NCBI GenBank assembly: GCA_965277445.1
Contig: CBDICY010000013.1
Coordinates: 2,418,001-2,482,000, forward strand
DNA: 64,000 nucleotides
Reading direction: 5' to 3'
Source of the DNA: JAFMDF01 sp965277445
Lineage (GTDB): Bacteria; Bacteroidota; Bacteroidia; Chitinophagales; Saprospiraceae
In this document: positions 8,478-16,049 of the stretch, piece after piece
Layout: each line of letters begins with the position of its first letter
How positions within the stretch are numbered: position 1 is the stretch's first letter
Program-made: the position numbers and the translations under genes
Notes under the pieces: model-generated
What the model was told of the DNA's origin: nothing
Databases searched by the model: none
Seen by the model: only the letters and a program-made list of their open reading frames with translations

Positions 8478-9071
8478 ATGATTGCAAATAATAGTAAACG
8501 ATACTCCCAAGAAGAATTGGAGGAGTTCAAAATTTTAATTTTAAAAAAATTAGATAAGTCAGAAAGGCAATTAGCCAATTTAGACGCCCAGATTTTAGAA
8601 GCTACCGAGGCAATGGAAAATGAAGGAGATTTAATAGATAATTCTTCTAGTAGTGTTGATATGGGGATGCTACAGGCAATGGCGAACCGTCAAAGAAAAT
8701 ATGTAATAGATTTGAGAAATGCATTACAAAGAGTTCATAATAAATCTTATGGTATTTGTAGCGTTACTGGCGAGTTGATTGATAAACGACGTTTAATGGC
8801 TGTACCAACCACTACTAAAAGTTTACTTGTGAAAGTAGAAGCTAGCCAACCTGAAAAAAAGACTATTCAATCCGTTGCGGCTCGTCCAGCGCCAAGTACG
8901 CCTAAAATTATTAGTCGGATTATTAGAAAAACAGGTGTGACGGCTAACAAGCCTAATTCTGAGATTGAAAATGATTTAGATTTGGAATTAGATGATTATG
9001 ATTTAGACTTTATGAATAGGAAGAGAACTATTGATTTTGATAGTTTTTCGGACGAAGATTTCGACGGGTAA
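8478..9071 (+). CDS. TraR/DksA family protein with acidic C-terminal extension
   Basis: About 197 residues from the ATG at 8478; an in-frame TTG three codons earlier is a less likely start. The N-terminal half is a coiled-coil hairpin (YSQEELEEFKILILKKLDKS, then a second helix MLQAMANRQRKYVIDLRNAL). The DksA-type globular block YGICSVTGELIDKRRLMAVP follows at about residues 95-114. Only one of the four zinc cysteines is present, as is common in Bacteroidota members. Family members bind RNA polymerase through the secondary channel. The last 65 residues are unusual: a basic linker and then an Asp/Glu-rich tail (NDLDLELDDYDLDF and DSFSDEDFDG). Confidence 0.85.
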   Translation: MIANNSKRYSQEELEEFKILILKKLDKSERQLANLDAQILEATEAMENEGDLIDNSSSSVDMGMLQAMANRQRKYVIDLRNALQRVHNKSYGICSVTGELIDKRRLMAVPTTTKSLLVKVEASQPEKKTIQSVAARPAPSTPKIISRIIRKTGVTANKPNSEIENDLDLELDDYDLDFMNRKRTIDFDSFSDEDFDG

Positions 9072-9164
9072 ATAAATTTTATCCGTTGAGAAAATAAGGT
9101 AGTATTTCTTTTGTAAAGAAAAAGATTGACTACTTTTTGCAGGCGTTCTGCTTTTGCAAACAAA

Positions 9165-9200
9165 TAGGCATTAACTACTAATGCTAATTTTATTTTTTCA
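9165..9200 (+). terminator. Weak hairpin with T-rich tail after the DksA-like gene
   Basis: GCATTA (9168-9173) and TAATGC (9179-9184) form a short stem followed by TAATTTTATTTTTT. It lies about 100 bases after the stop and is a plausible but weak intrinsic terminator. Confidence 0.35.
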
Positions 9201-9358
9201 TTTTTACAAGTTGGGGCATTTCTTACCGCTAAGGATTGATTAGCTGAAAAATTTATGGTATTCAAATATGAATGATCTCATTTTGCTAAATGAGAGGGAA
9301 CTGTTTAGTGGATTTTTAGAAATACCAAACCTTACTTTAAAACAAAAAAGATTATTAA

Positions 9359-9583
9359 ATGAAAAGTACTAAATGGTTCTTTTTGGTAATTATTTTGGGG
9401 CTTGTCTCTGGTTGTTGGAGTAATAATAACACCCAAAATGAAGAAGAAACAGCAGTAGAAAAAGATAAGAATTGGGAAGAAGAGGAGGAAGAAGAAGAAG
9501 ATTGGATAGAAGATACAGAAATAGATACGCTTTATTGGGAAGAAAACGAAATTGAAATGGATACAGTGGAAACAGGTAATTAG
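9359..9583 (+). CDS. Small acidic lipoprotein
   Basis: 74 residues. A short lipoprotein signal ends in LVSGC (cysteine near residue 19). The mature part is almost entirely acidic, with a run of nine glutamates inside DKNWEEEEEEEEDWIED and few basic residues. It would be a membrane-anchored, highly charged small protein, perhaps binding cations. No family is recognised. The intact signal peptide and lipobox argue that it is a real gene despite its size. Confidence 0.6.
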   Translation: MKSTKWFFLVIILGLVSGCWSNNNTQNEEETAVEKDKNWEEEEEEEEDWIEDTEIDTLYWEENEIEMDTVETGN

Positions 9584-9763
9584 AGGTTATTTAAAGTGCT
9601 GCTCTCGAATTTTTAAAGATTTTTGATTATTCATACCATACTCATACTAGATTATTTATAGCGTGCTGATAACTTTTTATCACTTTATAAATATTTTGAT
9701 GAAACGGAAGTTGGATTTATAGTATAATTATCCACTCCTATTTTTAAATTTTAATTTAAAAAC

Positions 9764-10216
9764 ATGAAAAAAAGTTTTTTTGGAAGTTGCCTTATCATTC
9801 TATTCACTTCTTTGCAAGGAATAATTTTAAATGCGCAAGAGAATGCCATTCCAGAAGCCGTACAAACTACATTTAAGAAATTATTTCCGAATGCTGTGGA
9901 TGTTTATTGGGAACAAGATGGAGCCGAATATTTAGCAGCTTTTGAAAATGCAGATCTTTCTTTTGTTGAAGTTAATATCTTCGAAGACGGTACTTGGCAA
10001 CAAACGGTTACTTCTCTTACTGCTGATGAGCTACCAATGGCTGCTCAAACTTTTATCAATGAGGAATTTACCGTAGAAACCTATTACAGTATTTCTCAAG
10101 TAGAAACAACTCAGGAAACCCTATTTTTAGTCAATTTTGAAACATTGACTCAATCGGTCAATTTACAGTTTGATAAAGATGGAAAATTATTAGAAAAAGA
10201 AATAGAAGACCTTTAG
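9764..10216 (+). CDS. PepSY-like secreted protein
   Basis: 150 residues. A signal peptide (KKSFFGSCLIILFTSLQGIILNAQ, cleavage near residue 24) precedes two repeats of the PepSY-like fold. The first reads AVQTTFKKLFPNAVDVYWEQ with EYLAAFENA, and the second MAAQTFINEEF with YYSISQVE and LFLVNFE. This is the family of small Bacteroidota periplasmic proteins annotated as PepSY-like or beta-lactamase-inhibitor-like. The function is unknown; it is probably periplasmic or secreted. A clear terminator follows. Confidence 0.75.
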   Translation: MKKSFFGSCLIILFTSLQGIILNAQENAIPEAVQTTFKKLFPNAVDVYWEQDGAEYLAAFENADLSFVEVNIFEDGTWQQTVTSLTADELPMAAQTFINEEFTVETYYSISQVETTQETLFLVNFETLTQSVNLQFDKDGKLLEKEIEDL

Positions 10217-10254
10217 CCGTTATTACTTTTCACTTACAGATTGTTTTGATAGCT

Positions 10255-10300
10255 AGATAGGCTATTTGAAAAAATGGCCTATCTGCTGTTTTAATTTTTT
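10255..10300 (+). terminator. Rho-independent terminator
   Basis: AGATAGGC (10255-10262) pairs with GCCTATCT (10277-10284), followed by a T-rich stretch ending in TTTTTT. It ends the PepSY-like gene. Confidence 0.7.
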
Positions 10301-10397
10301 AACCAAAACTTTAGCTACAGTTATTTTTTGATTAAATACCCACTACACGACGCTTACTGATTTTTATTAAACGACTTCGACTAATGTGTAAAAGAGC

Positions 10398-10416
10398 GTC
10401 TCGCTCTCTGTGAGGC
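10398..10416 (-). terminator. Short terminator after the fructokinase gene
   Basis: Read on the minus strand, AGAGCG and CGCTCT form a stem with a 3-base loop followed by TTTT. It lies about 25 bases after the fructokinase stop. Confidence 0.5.
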
Positions 10417-10439
10417 GTTCTTATTTTTGTTTAAAACGA

Positions 10440-11330
10440 TTAGCTTTTCGGTATAAAATCCAAGACCATATTTTCATTTATCAAGGGCGTACCACCAGCT
10501 TGAGTGGCGACAATAGCACCAGTCGCACAGGCAAATTCAAGACAGGCTTTCCAATCGGCACCTTTAGACATTTGATAAATAAATGCTGCCAAAAAAGAAT
10601 CGCCACTACCGACCGTATCTTTTACGGTTACCCGAAAACTTTTTTGGGAATGTAAGACGCCTTCATGCATACAGAAAGCACCTTCTTTTCCTTGGGTCAT
10701 GACCAAGGTTTCGATGGAGAATTTGTCCATTAACAATGCCATTTGACTCGCTAAATCTCCCTTTATGCTATACCAATCAAGCACAATGCCCAATTCTTCC
10801 TCATTCATTTTGACAATATCGGCTTTTTGCAAAAGCGTTTCGATTAAGGTTTGCGTATAAAACGGAGGACGTAAATTAATATCAAAAACAACTTTCTTCG
10901 CTTTTTCAATTAAGGCTAATAACGTTTTCAAGTTAGGTTCGCTTCGACAAATTAAGCTGCCAAAAAGTAAAAAATCTGCTTGAGCAACCGCTTTATTTCG
11001 ATCCTCATCTGCAAACAAAAAATCCCAAGCGACTGGTTCGACTATTTCATAACTTGCACTACCTTTCTCATTCAAAGTAACGGCTACTGTACTTGTATCA
11101 TAAGCGTCATTTGTATGAACTAAATGGGTAGGAATTCCTTTTTTTTGTAAAAAATCGACCAATTTTTTCCCTAAATCATCCTTTCCCACCGCACTAATCA
11201 TCTGTGCGTCCATCCCAAATTGTTTAGCATGATAAGCTACATTCATGGGTGCTCCACCTGCTACTTTTCCTGTAGGTAACATATCCCAAAGGACTTCTCC
11301 AAAACAAATAATAGATTTTGCTGAGCTCAT
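10440..11330 (-). CDS. Fructokinase (PfkB family carbohydrate kinase)
   Basis: 296 residues, typical PfkB length. The N-terminal sugar-binding signature FGEVLWDMLPTGKVAGGAPMN (residues 10-30) and the second PfkB signature DTVGSGDSFLAAF (about 237-249), with the catalytic-base aspartate in GSGDS, are both clear. It phosphorylates a sugar, most likely fructose, with ATP in the cytoplasm. The assignment to fructose rests on context: it diverges from a lacI gene and shares the locus with sucrose phosphorylase (which releases fructose) and a GH32 fructosidase. It is probably under the same LacI control, since an A/T-rich palindrome lies at 11414-11432 upstream. Confidence 0.88.
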   Translation of the reverse strand: MSSAKSIICFGEVLWDMLPTGKVAGGAPMNVAYHAKQFGMDAQMISAVGKDDLGKKLVDFLQKKGIPTHLVHTNDAYDTSTVAVTLNEKGSASYEIVEPVAWDFLFADEDRNKAVAQADFLLFGSLICRSEPNLKTLLALIEKAKKVVFDINLRPPFYTQTLIETLLQKADIVKMNEEELGIVLDWYSIKGDLASQMALLMDKFSIETLVMTQGKEGAFCMHEGVLHSQKSFRVTVKDTVGSGDSFLAAFIYQMSKGADWKACLEFACATGAIVATQAGGTPLINENMVLDFIPKS

Positions 11331-11563
11331 TTTTTAACTTCAATGATTAAGGAACAAAAGAAAAGGCTACCATTAGTGCAGCCTTATCCAATTCTAGTTT
11401 CTTACAATACTTCTAAAAAAATATTGTTTTAAAATTAGTTACTAAGTCTTTACTTATGCTGACTATATTTTAAAACCAAATATCATTTTATCATATTCGA
11501 TCTAAAAATAGATTATAATTTTCAAATCAGTATATTATAATTTTTTAATTTTACTACCTTTGT

Positions 11564-11599
11564 TCCGCAACGGGTTGCGCTATCCGTTGATGTTAATAA
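11564..11599 (+). repeat. 36-bp repeat with invertible-looking core, copy 1
   Basis: The order is TCCGCAACGG, a 10-bp core GTTGCGCTAT, then CCGTTGATGTTAATAA. CAACGG and CCGTTG form a stem around the core. Copy 2 at 12762-12797 is the reverse complement of this element except that its core is flipped. Confidence 0.85.
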
Positions 11600-11627
11600 C
11601 TTTTTTGTTACTTGACGAAGCCTATAC

Positions 11628-11646
11628 TAAAAAACGTATTGTTTAA
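11628..11646. promoter_or_regulatory. Candidate LacI-family operator upstream of lacI
   Basis: AAAAAACGTATTGTTTAA is an imperfect palindrome ending 17 bases before the lacI ATG. A similar sequence, AAAAAACATATTCGTTTT, lies before sucrose phosphorylase (12870-12887). The shared wording at two promoters of one locus suggests an operator; not proven. Confidence 0.45.
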
Positions 11647-11663
11647 CCCTTTTATCCTTTTGC

Positions 11664-12665
11664 ATGAGTAGAGTTACGATTAGAGATATTGCTAAATTAT
11701 TAGAAGTTAGCCCTTCTACGGTATCCAGGGCCTTAAAAGACCACCCAGATATTGGGAAAGTCACAAAAGATAAGGTAAAACGAGTTGCAGATGAATTAGG
11801 CTACTTTCCTAATAATCAGGCAGTTAATTTTCGACAGCGAAAGAGTAAACTATTTGGGTTGATTCTACCTGAATTAGGGCGTTTTTTTTCGCCTGATATG
11901 GTGCGAGGGATTGAGGGAATTACTCGAAAAAAGGGCTATAGCTTGGTTATTTTTCAATCGAATGAGTCCTTAGAAAAAGAAAAGGAATGTATTCGCTTAT
12001 GTCGAAGTTTTGGTATAGATGGCTTATTAGTTTGTTTAACGAGAGAGACCAAAAATATCGACCATTTTCAAGGTTTTGCAAAAAATGATATTCCTGTCGT
12101 TTTTGTTGATAAAGTCATTAAAGAGAAAGAAAGCGCCAAGGTGTTAATTAATGGCTATAAGGCTGCTTTTACGGCTATTCAATATTTAGCCAAGCGGAAT
12201 TATCAAAAAATTGGAGGGGTGTTTGCCAATCAAAATTTAACGATTACTAAACGTAGAAAAGAAGGATTTATAGCTGCTTTAGCTAAACACCAATTGCCTT
12301 ATAAGGAGGATTTTTGTATTCATGGTAGTTCTGTAGAAGAAATAAAAGACCGTTTCTTACGATTATTAAAACAAACCGAAAGACCTGATGCTATTTTTAC
12401 GATGACGGATGAAATCCTTTCTGCGATTATTCAAGTTATTCACGAAGAAGGATTGTCTATTCCTAAGGACCTAGCCGTCATAAGTATGAGTAATGGCTAT
12501 TTACCTTATTACCTTAATCCTAAAATTACTTTCATCAAACACTCAGGTTATGAAGTTGGCAAAACTGCTGCTAATTTGTTGATTGATTTGACCGAAAATC
12601 CTAATATGGTTTTACAAAAACATATTGAATTAGAGACCTATTTGGTAGAACTGGATTCTTGTTGA
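11664..12665 (+). CDS. LacI family transcriptional regulator
   Basis: 333 residues. An N-terminal LacI helix-turn-helix (VTIRDIAKLLEVSPSTVSRA, residues 4-23) and hinge helix precede a periplasmic-binding-protein-like sensor domain (about 65-333) with LFGLILPELGRFFSPDMVRG at its start. It sits between a divergent fructokinase gene and the sucrose phosphorylase gene, so it is very probably the local repressor, responding to sucrose, fructose or a phosphate ester. Its own leader carries a palindromic element and a candidate operator, suggesting autoregulation. Confidence 0.9.
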   Translation: MSRVTIRDIAKLLEVSPSTVSRALKDHPDIGKVTKDKVKRVADELGYFPNNQAVNFRQRKSKLFGLILPELGRFFSPDMVRGIEGITRKKGYSLVIFQSNESLEKEKECIRLCRSFGIDGLLVCLTRETKNIDHFQGFAKNDIPVVFVDKVIKEKESAKVLINGYKAAFTAIQYLAKRNYQKIGGVFANQNLTITKRRKEGFIAALAKHQLPYKEDFCIHGSSVEEIKDRFLRLLKQTERPDAIFTMTDEILSAIIQVIHEEGLSIPKDLAVISMSNGYLPYYLNPKITFIKHSGYEVGKTAANLLIDLTENPNMVLQKHIELETYLVELDSC

Positions 12666-12761
12666 GCTTAAAAGAACAATCAACCAGAAATTTCTATTTT
12701 AAATAAGTAGAATTAGATGAAATAATAAATTGGAGAGCAACTACAAATTTTAAAAATAAAC

Positions 12762-12797
12762 TTACCAACATCAACGGGTTGCGCTATCCGTTGCGGA
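12762..12797 (-). repeat. 36-bp repeat with invertible-looking core, copy 2
   Basis: Reverse complement of copy 1 (11564-11599) across both flanks, differing at two flank bases, but the 10-bp core lies in the same plus-strand orientation. Relative to its flanks the core is therefore inverted. It sits about 130 bases before the sucrose phosphorylase start. Confidence 0.85.
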
Positions 12798-12869
12798 GTA
12801 TGCCTTTCAATTTACGCTATCCTCAAAGCATTTTTTTCGGCAATTATCATTTATATTTAACATCTGATT

Positions 12870-12887
12870 AAAAAACATATTCGTTTT
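12870..12887. promoter_or_regulatory. Candidate LacI-family operator upstream of sucrose phosphorylase
   Basis: AAAAC and GTTTT arms surround ATATTC, about 38 bases before the ATG at 12925. It is closely similar to the palindrome before lacI at 11628-11646. Confidence 0.45.
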
Positions 12888-12924
12888 AGGAAAATTTTGT
12901 TGAATAACCATTTACAAGTTGACG

Positions 12925-14412
12925 ATGAAGAATAAAGTACAACTCATTACTTATGTAGATAGATTAGGCTGTAGGAATCTAACAGATTTAAAAAATTTAT
13001 TTCAAAAAGAATTAAAAGGACTTTTTGGGGGCTTACACATTTTGCCTTTCTATTTTCCAATTGACGGTGAAGATGCAGGTTTTGATCCGATTAACCACGA
13101 ATTGATTGACCCTAGATTAGGAGATTGGGACGACTTAAAAGAATTGAGTGAAGAAGTCGATATTATGGCTGATTTGATTGTGAATCACGTTTCTGCTCAG
13201 TCGGTACAATTTCGAGATTACTTGGAGAAAGGAAAGGCCTCTAAATATGCTGCTTTGTTTTTGAGCCACGACACAGTTTTCCCCAATGGTGCAACAGAAA
13301 AAGACATTTTAAGTATTTACCGACCTCGTCCAAGTTTGCCGTTTACGACTTTTAAACTAAAGGACGGTTCGAGTAAGTTAATTTGGACCACTTTTACTAG
13401 TAACCAAATCGACATTGATGTGTCAAGCGAAGAAGGAGTACGTTATTTAAATGGTATTTTAGATACTTTTCAACAGGCGGGTATCACCATGATTCGCTTA
13501 GATGCAGCGGGTTATGCGATCAAGAAACAAGGTACGTCCTGTTTTATGATTGAGGAAACCTTTGAATTTATTACTCAATTATCCGAAAAAGCCAAGGCTA
13601 AAGGTATTGAAGCATTGGTAGAAATTCATTCTTATTATAAGACGCAAGTAGAGATTGCTAAGCGCGTAGATTATGTATACGATTTTGCGTTACCCGTTTT
13701 GGTTTTAGATACGTTATTTAATAAAAATGCAGGAAGCCTTAAAAAATGGCTGGCAGTCAGTCCTAGAAATGCAGTTACGGTATTAGATACGCATGACGGG
13801 ATTGGCATTGTAGATGTGGCTTCGGAAGATGGAAATACAGGTTTAATTGAAGATATTGTTTTAGATAAAATCGTCGAGCAGATACACCTGAATAGCAATA
13901 AAGATAGCTTAAAAGCAACGGGTACTGCTGCCTCCAATTTAGATTTATATCAAGTTAATTGTACGTATTTTGATGCCTTAGGTAGAGATGAAAGGGCTTA
14001 TTTAATGGCAAGAGCCATCCAATTTTTTGTACCGGGTGTACCACAAGTTTATTATGTTGGACTTTTTGCGGGGGAGAATGATATGGAACTGCTTGCCAAA
14101 ACAAATGTAGGTCGAGATATCAACCGTCATTATTACACCAAAGAAGAAATAGATAAGCATCTAGAAAGGCCACTCATTCAAGAATTAAAGGCATTGATGC
14201 TTTTTAGAAATAATCATCCTGCTTTTGATGGTACTTTCAATCTAATGGATACTGCGGATAATCAGCTCTATATCAAATGGGAGAAGGGGGAAGATTGGGT
14301 AGCGCTTCAGATAGATTTGACAACCATGAAGATGGACATCACCTGTTCTAGTAATCCTAAAACGGCAGAGAACTTAGCTACTGCTAAGAATCCGGTAACG
14401 GTTAGTTCTTGA
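12925..14412 (+). CDS. Sucrose phosphorylase (GH13_18)
   Basis: 495 residues from the ATG at 12925; an in-frame TTG two codons earlier is not needed. The start KVQLITYVDRLGCRNLTDLK and the GGLHILPFYFP segment are typical of sucrose phosphorylases. Catalytic residues read from the frame are the nucleophile D193 (RLDAAGYAIKK), the acid/base E233 (EIHSYYKTQ) and the transition-state stabiliser D291 (DTHDGIG), each one position from the well-studied Bifidobacterium enzyme. It converts sucrose plus phosphate to alpha-glucose-1-phosphate and fructose in the cytoplasm. A related sucrose-6-phosphate phosphorylase cannot be excluded, but no PTS is present in the window. The neighbouring carrier and fructokinase complete the route. 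Confidence 0.92.
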   Translation: MKNKVQLITYVDRLGCRNLTDLKNLFQKELKGLFGGLHILPFYFPIDGEDAGFDPINHELIDPRLGDWDDLKELSEEVDIMADLIVNHVSAQSVQFRDYLEKGKASKYAALFLSHDTVFPNGATEKDILSIYRPRPSLPFTTFKLKDGSSKLIWTTFTSNQIDIDVSSEEGVRYLNGILDTFQQAGITMIRLDAAGYAIKKQGTSCFMIEETFEFITQLSEKAKAKGIEALVEIHSYYKTQVEIAKRVDYVYDFALPVLVLDTLFNKNAGSLKKWLAVSPRNAVTVLDTHDGIGIVDVASEDGNTGLIEDIVLDKIVEQIHLNSNKDSLKATGTAASNLDLYQVNCTYFDALGRDERAYLMARAIQFFVPGVPQVYYVGLFAGENDMELLAKTNVGRDINRHYYTKEEIDKHLERPLIQELKALMLFRNNHPAFDGTFNLMDTADNQLYIKWEKGEDWVALQIDLTTMKMDITCSSNPKTAENLATAKNPVTVSS

Positions 14413-14448
14413 TAAAATTAGCAAATAGATAGTGATTTTTTTAAATAG

Positions 14449-14534
14449 CCACGGATTTACTCCAAACTTGTATCGACTTTTGTTGATCTAATTTGCTTAA
14501 CTAATTTAGGCAAACAAGTTTGGAGCATTCGTGG
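14449..14534. repeat. Inverted repeat between sucrose phosphorylase and the transporter
   Basis: The left arm 14449-14471 (starting CCACGGAT, ending CTCCAAACTTGT) pairs with the right arm 14514-14534 (ACAAGTTTGGAG, then CATTCGTGG). It may act as a partial terminator that lowers transporter expression relative to the enzyme. Confidence 0.7.
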
Positions 14535-14569
14535 TGTCTTGACAAAGTTGGCAACAAAGCAAAACGACA

Positions 14570-15880
14570 ATGAAAAAACCTAAATTAAGTTTTTGGCAAA
14601 TATTAAATATGAATGTCGGTTTCTTTGGCATTCAATATAGTTTTGGTTTACAGCAAAGTGCCGTAACTCCCATTTATGACTTTTTAGGCGCTACGCCAGA
14701 TCAAATTCCCATTTTGCACCTTGCTGGCCCGGTTACAGGACTATTGGTACAACCAATTATCGGTGCCATGAGTGATAAAACGTGGAGCCCTAGATTTGGT
14801 AGACGAAAACCTTATTTTTTGATTGGCGCAATCCTTTGTAGTTTAACTTTATTAGCCTTTCCATATAGTAGTTCTCTTTGGATGGCGGCGGGTTTATTAT
14901 GGATTTTGGATGCGGGTAATAATACGGCTATGGAACCCTACCGAGCATTGATAGCGGATAAATTAGACGATGAACAACAACCGTTAGGCTTCCAAATGCA
15001 AAGTTTTTTTACTGGTTTAGGCCAAACTTTAGCTAATTTATCCTTATTTATCTTTCCCTTAATTATTATTGGGCAAACGGGATCCTTGCCTAATTGGGTG
15101 TATGCCTCTTTTTTTCTAGGCGCTTTTTGTTCAATTGCTTCTATTCTATGGAGTATTAGTAAAACCGAGGAAATTCCCCCCACAGCAGCAGAACTGGCGA
15201 AGTTGAAAAGTGAAAAAGGATCGGCTTTTGGCCCTTTAATCGAAATATTTGCAGCCATTAAAGATATGCCAAAAGTCATGTGGCAGTTGGCATTAGTCTA
15301 TTTATTTCAATGGTATGCGCTTTTTTGTTATTGGCAAAACTCTTCTAAAAGTATCGCCCTTTCTGTTTGGAATGCGACTCCAACGACCAATCCAGAAGCT
15401 TATAGTGAGGCCGTTAGCTGGACTGGTTTGGTAAATGGATGGTATAATGTAGTCACCTTTTTAGTTGCTTTCTTACTGGTTGGTTTTGCGAAAAAATATA
15501 GCCCAAAATTTGTACATGCCTTCTGTTTGATATTGGCAGCCGTTGGGTTTTTAGCCTTCCCACACATCGTCGATAAAAATTTACTCTTCTTTGCCATAAC
15601 GGGTTTCGGAATTGGTTGGGCAAGTATGATGGGGATTCCTTATTTGATGGTCGTTGGAGACATTCCGAAAGAGCGTTACGGGGTTTATATGGGTATTATT
15701 AATATGATGATTGTGATCCCAATGATTATTCAAACATTAACCTTTGGGTATATTTTAAAGCACTTTTTAGATAATGATCCTCGAAATGCGATTACTTTTG
15801 CAGGGGGATTACTGCTAGTTGCTACGATATGCACTTTATTAATAAAGAGTAGTAAAACCGAACGAGTGATGGTTGGGTAG
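14570..15880 (+). CDS. MFS sugar transporter, SLC45/GPH-like (sucrose-type)
   Basis: 436 residues with about 12 membrane helices. The N-terminal block NVGFFGIQYSFGLQQSAVTP with GPVTGLLVQPIIGAMSD, and the loop motif RFGRRKPYFLIGA, are typical of the sucrose/H+ symporter branch (SLC45-like) found beside sucrose- or maltose-phosphorylase genes in Bacteroidota. It should import sucrose across the inner membrane with protons. The context (sucrose phosphorylase upstream, GH32 downstream, same strand) supports sucrose or a short fructo-oligosaccharide. The separating inverted repeat suggests lower or separate expression. Confidence 0.85.
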   Translation: MKKPKLSFWQILNMNVGFFGIQYSFGLQQSAVTPIYDFLGATPDQIPILHLAGPVTGLLVQPIIGAMSDKTWSPRFGRRKPYFLIGAILCSLTLLAFPYSSSLWMAAGLLWILDAGNNTAMEPYRALIADKLDDEQQPLGFQMQSFFTGLGQTLANLSLFIFPLIIIGQTGSLPNWVYASFFLGAFCSIASILWSISKTEEIPPTAAELAKLKSEKGSAFGPLIEIFAAIKDMPKVMWQLALVYLFQWYALFCYWQNSSKSIALSVWNATPTTNPEAYSEAVSWTGLVNGWYNVVTFLVAFLLVGFAKKYSPKFVHAFCLILAAVGFLAFPHIVDKNLLFFAITGFGIGWASMMGIPYLMVVGDIPKERYGVYMGIINMMIVIPMIIQTLTFGYILKHFLDNDPRNAITFAGGLLLVATICTLLIKSSKTERVMVG

Positions 15881-15897
15881 TTTAATAGGTTAAAATA

Positions 15898-15945
15898 AAT
15901 TTGGACACAGAGGGCTCAGAGAAGACACAAAGAGCACAGAGTCCT
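15898..15945 (+). repeat. CACAGAG-rich low-complexity stretch
   Basis: Quasi-repeats of ACACAGAG/CACAAAGAG words (GGACACAGAGGGCTCAGAG, then similar). This kind of wording recurs as non-coding filler in many environmental bacterial genomes. No function is inferred. Confidence 0.5.
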
Positions 15946-16049
15946 TACTGTTTGGTTTGTATATCTCCATGTTTTCTATGTCGAAGTAAGATGTTCATTA
16001 GTAAGATAGAACAACTAAAATCATAATTATAAAATCAATAATAAGTAAA

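Larger units (their letters stand above)
11331..11663. promoter_or_regulatory. Divergent regulatory region between fructokinase and lacI
   Basis: A Bacteroidota -7 box (TACCTTTG) at 11555-11562 fits a lacI start site near 11568. Downstream of it in the leader lies a 36-bp element (11564-11599) that recurs at 12762-12797. Two similar palindromes may be operators: 11414-11432 (near fructokinase) and 11628-11646 (just before lacI). Confidence 0.55.
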
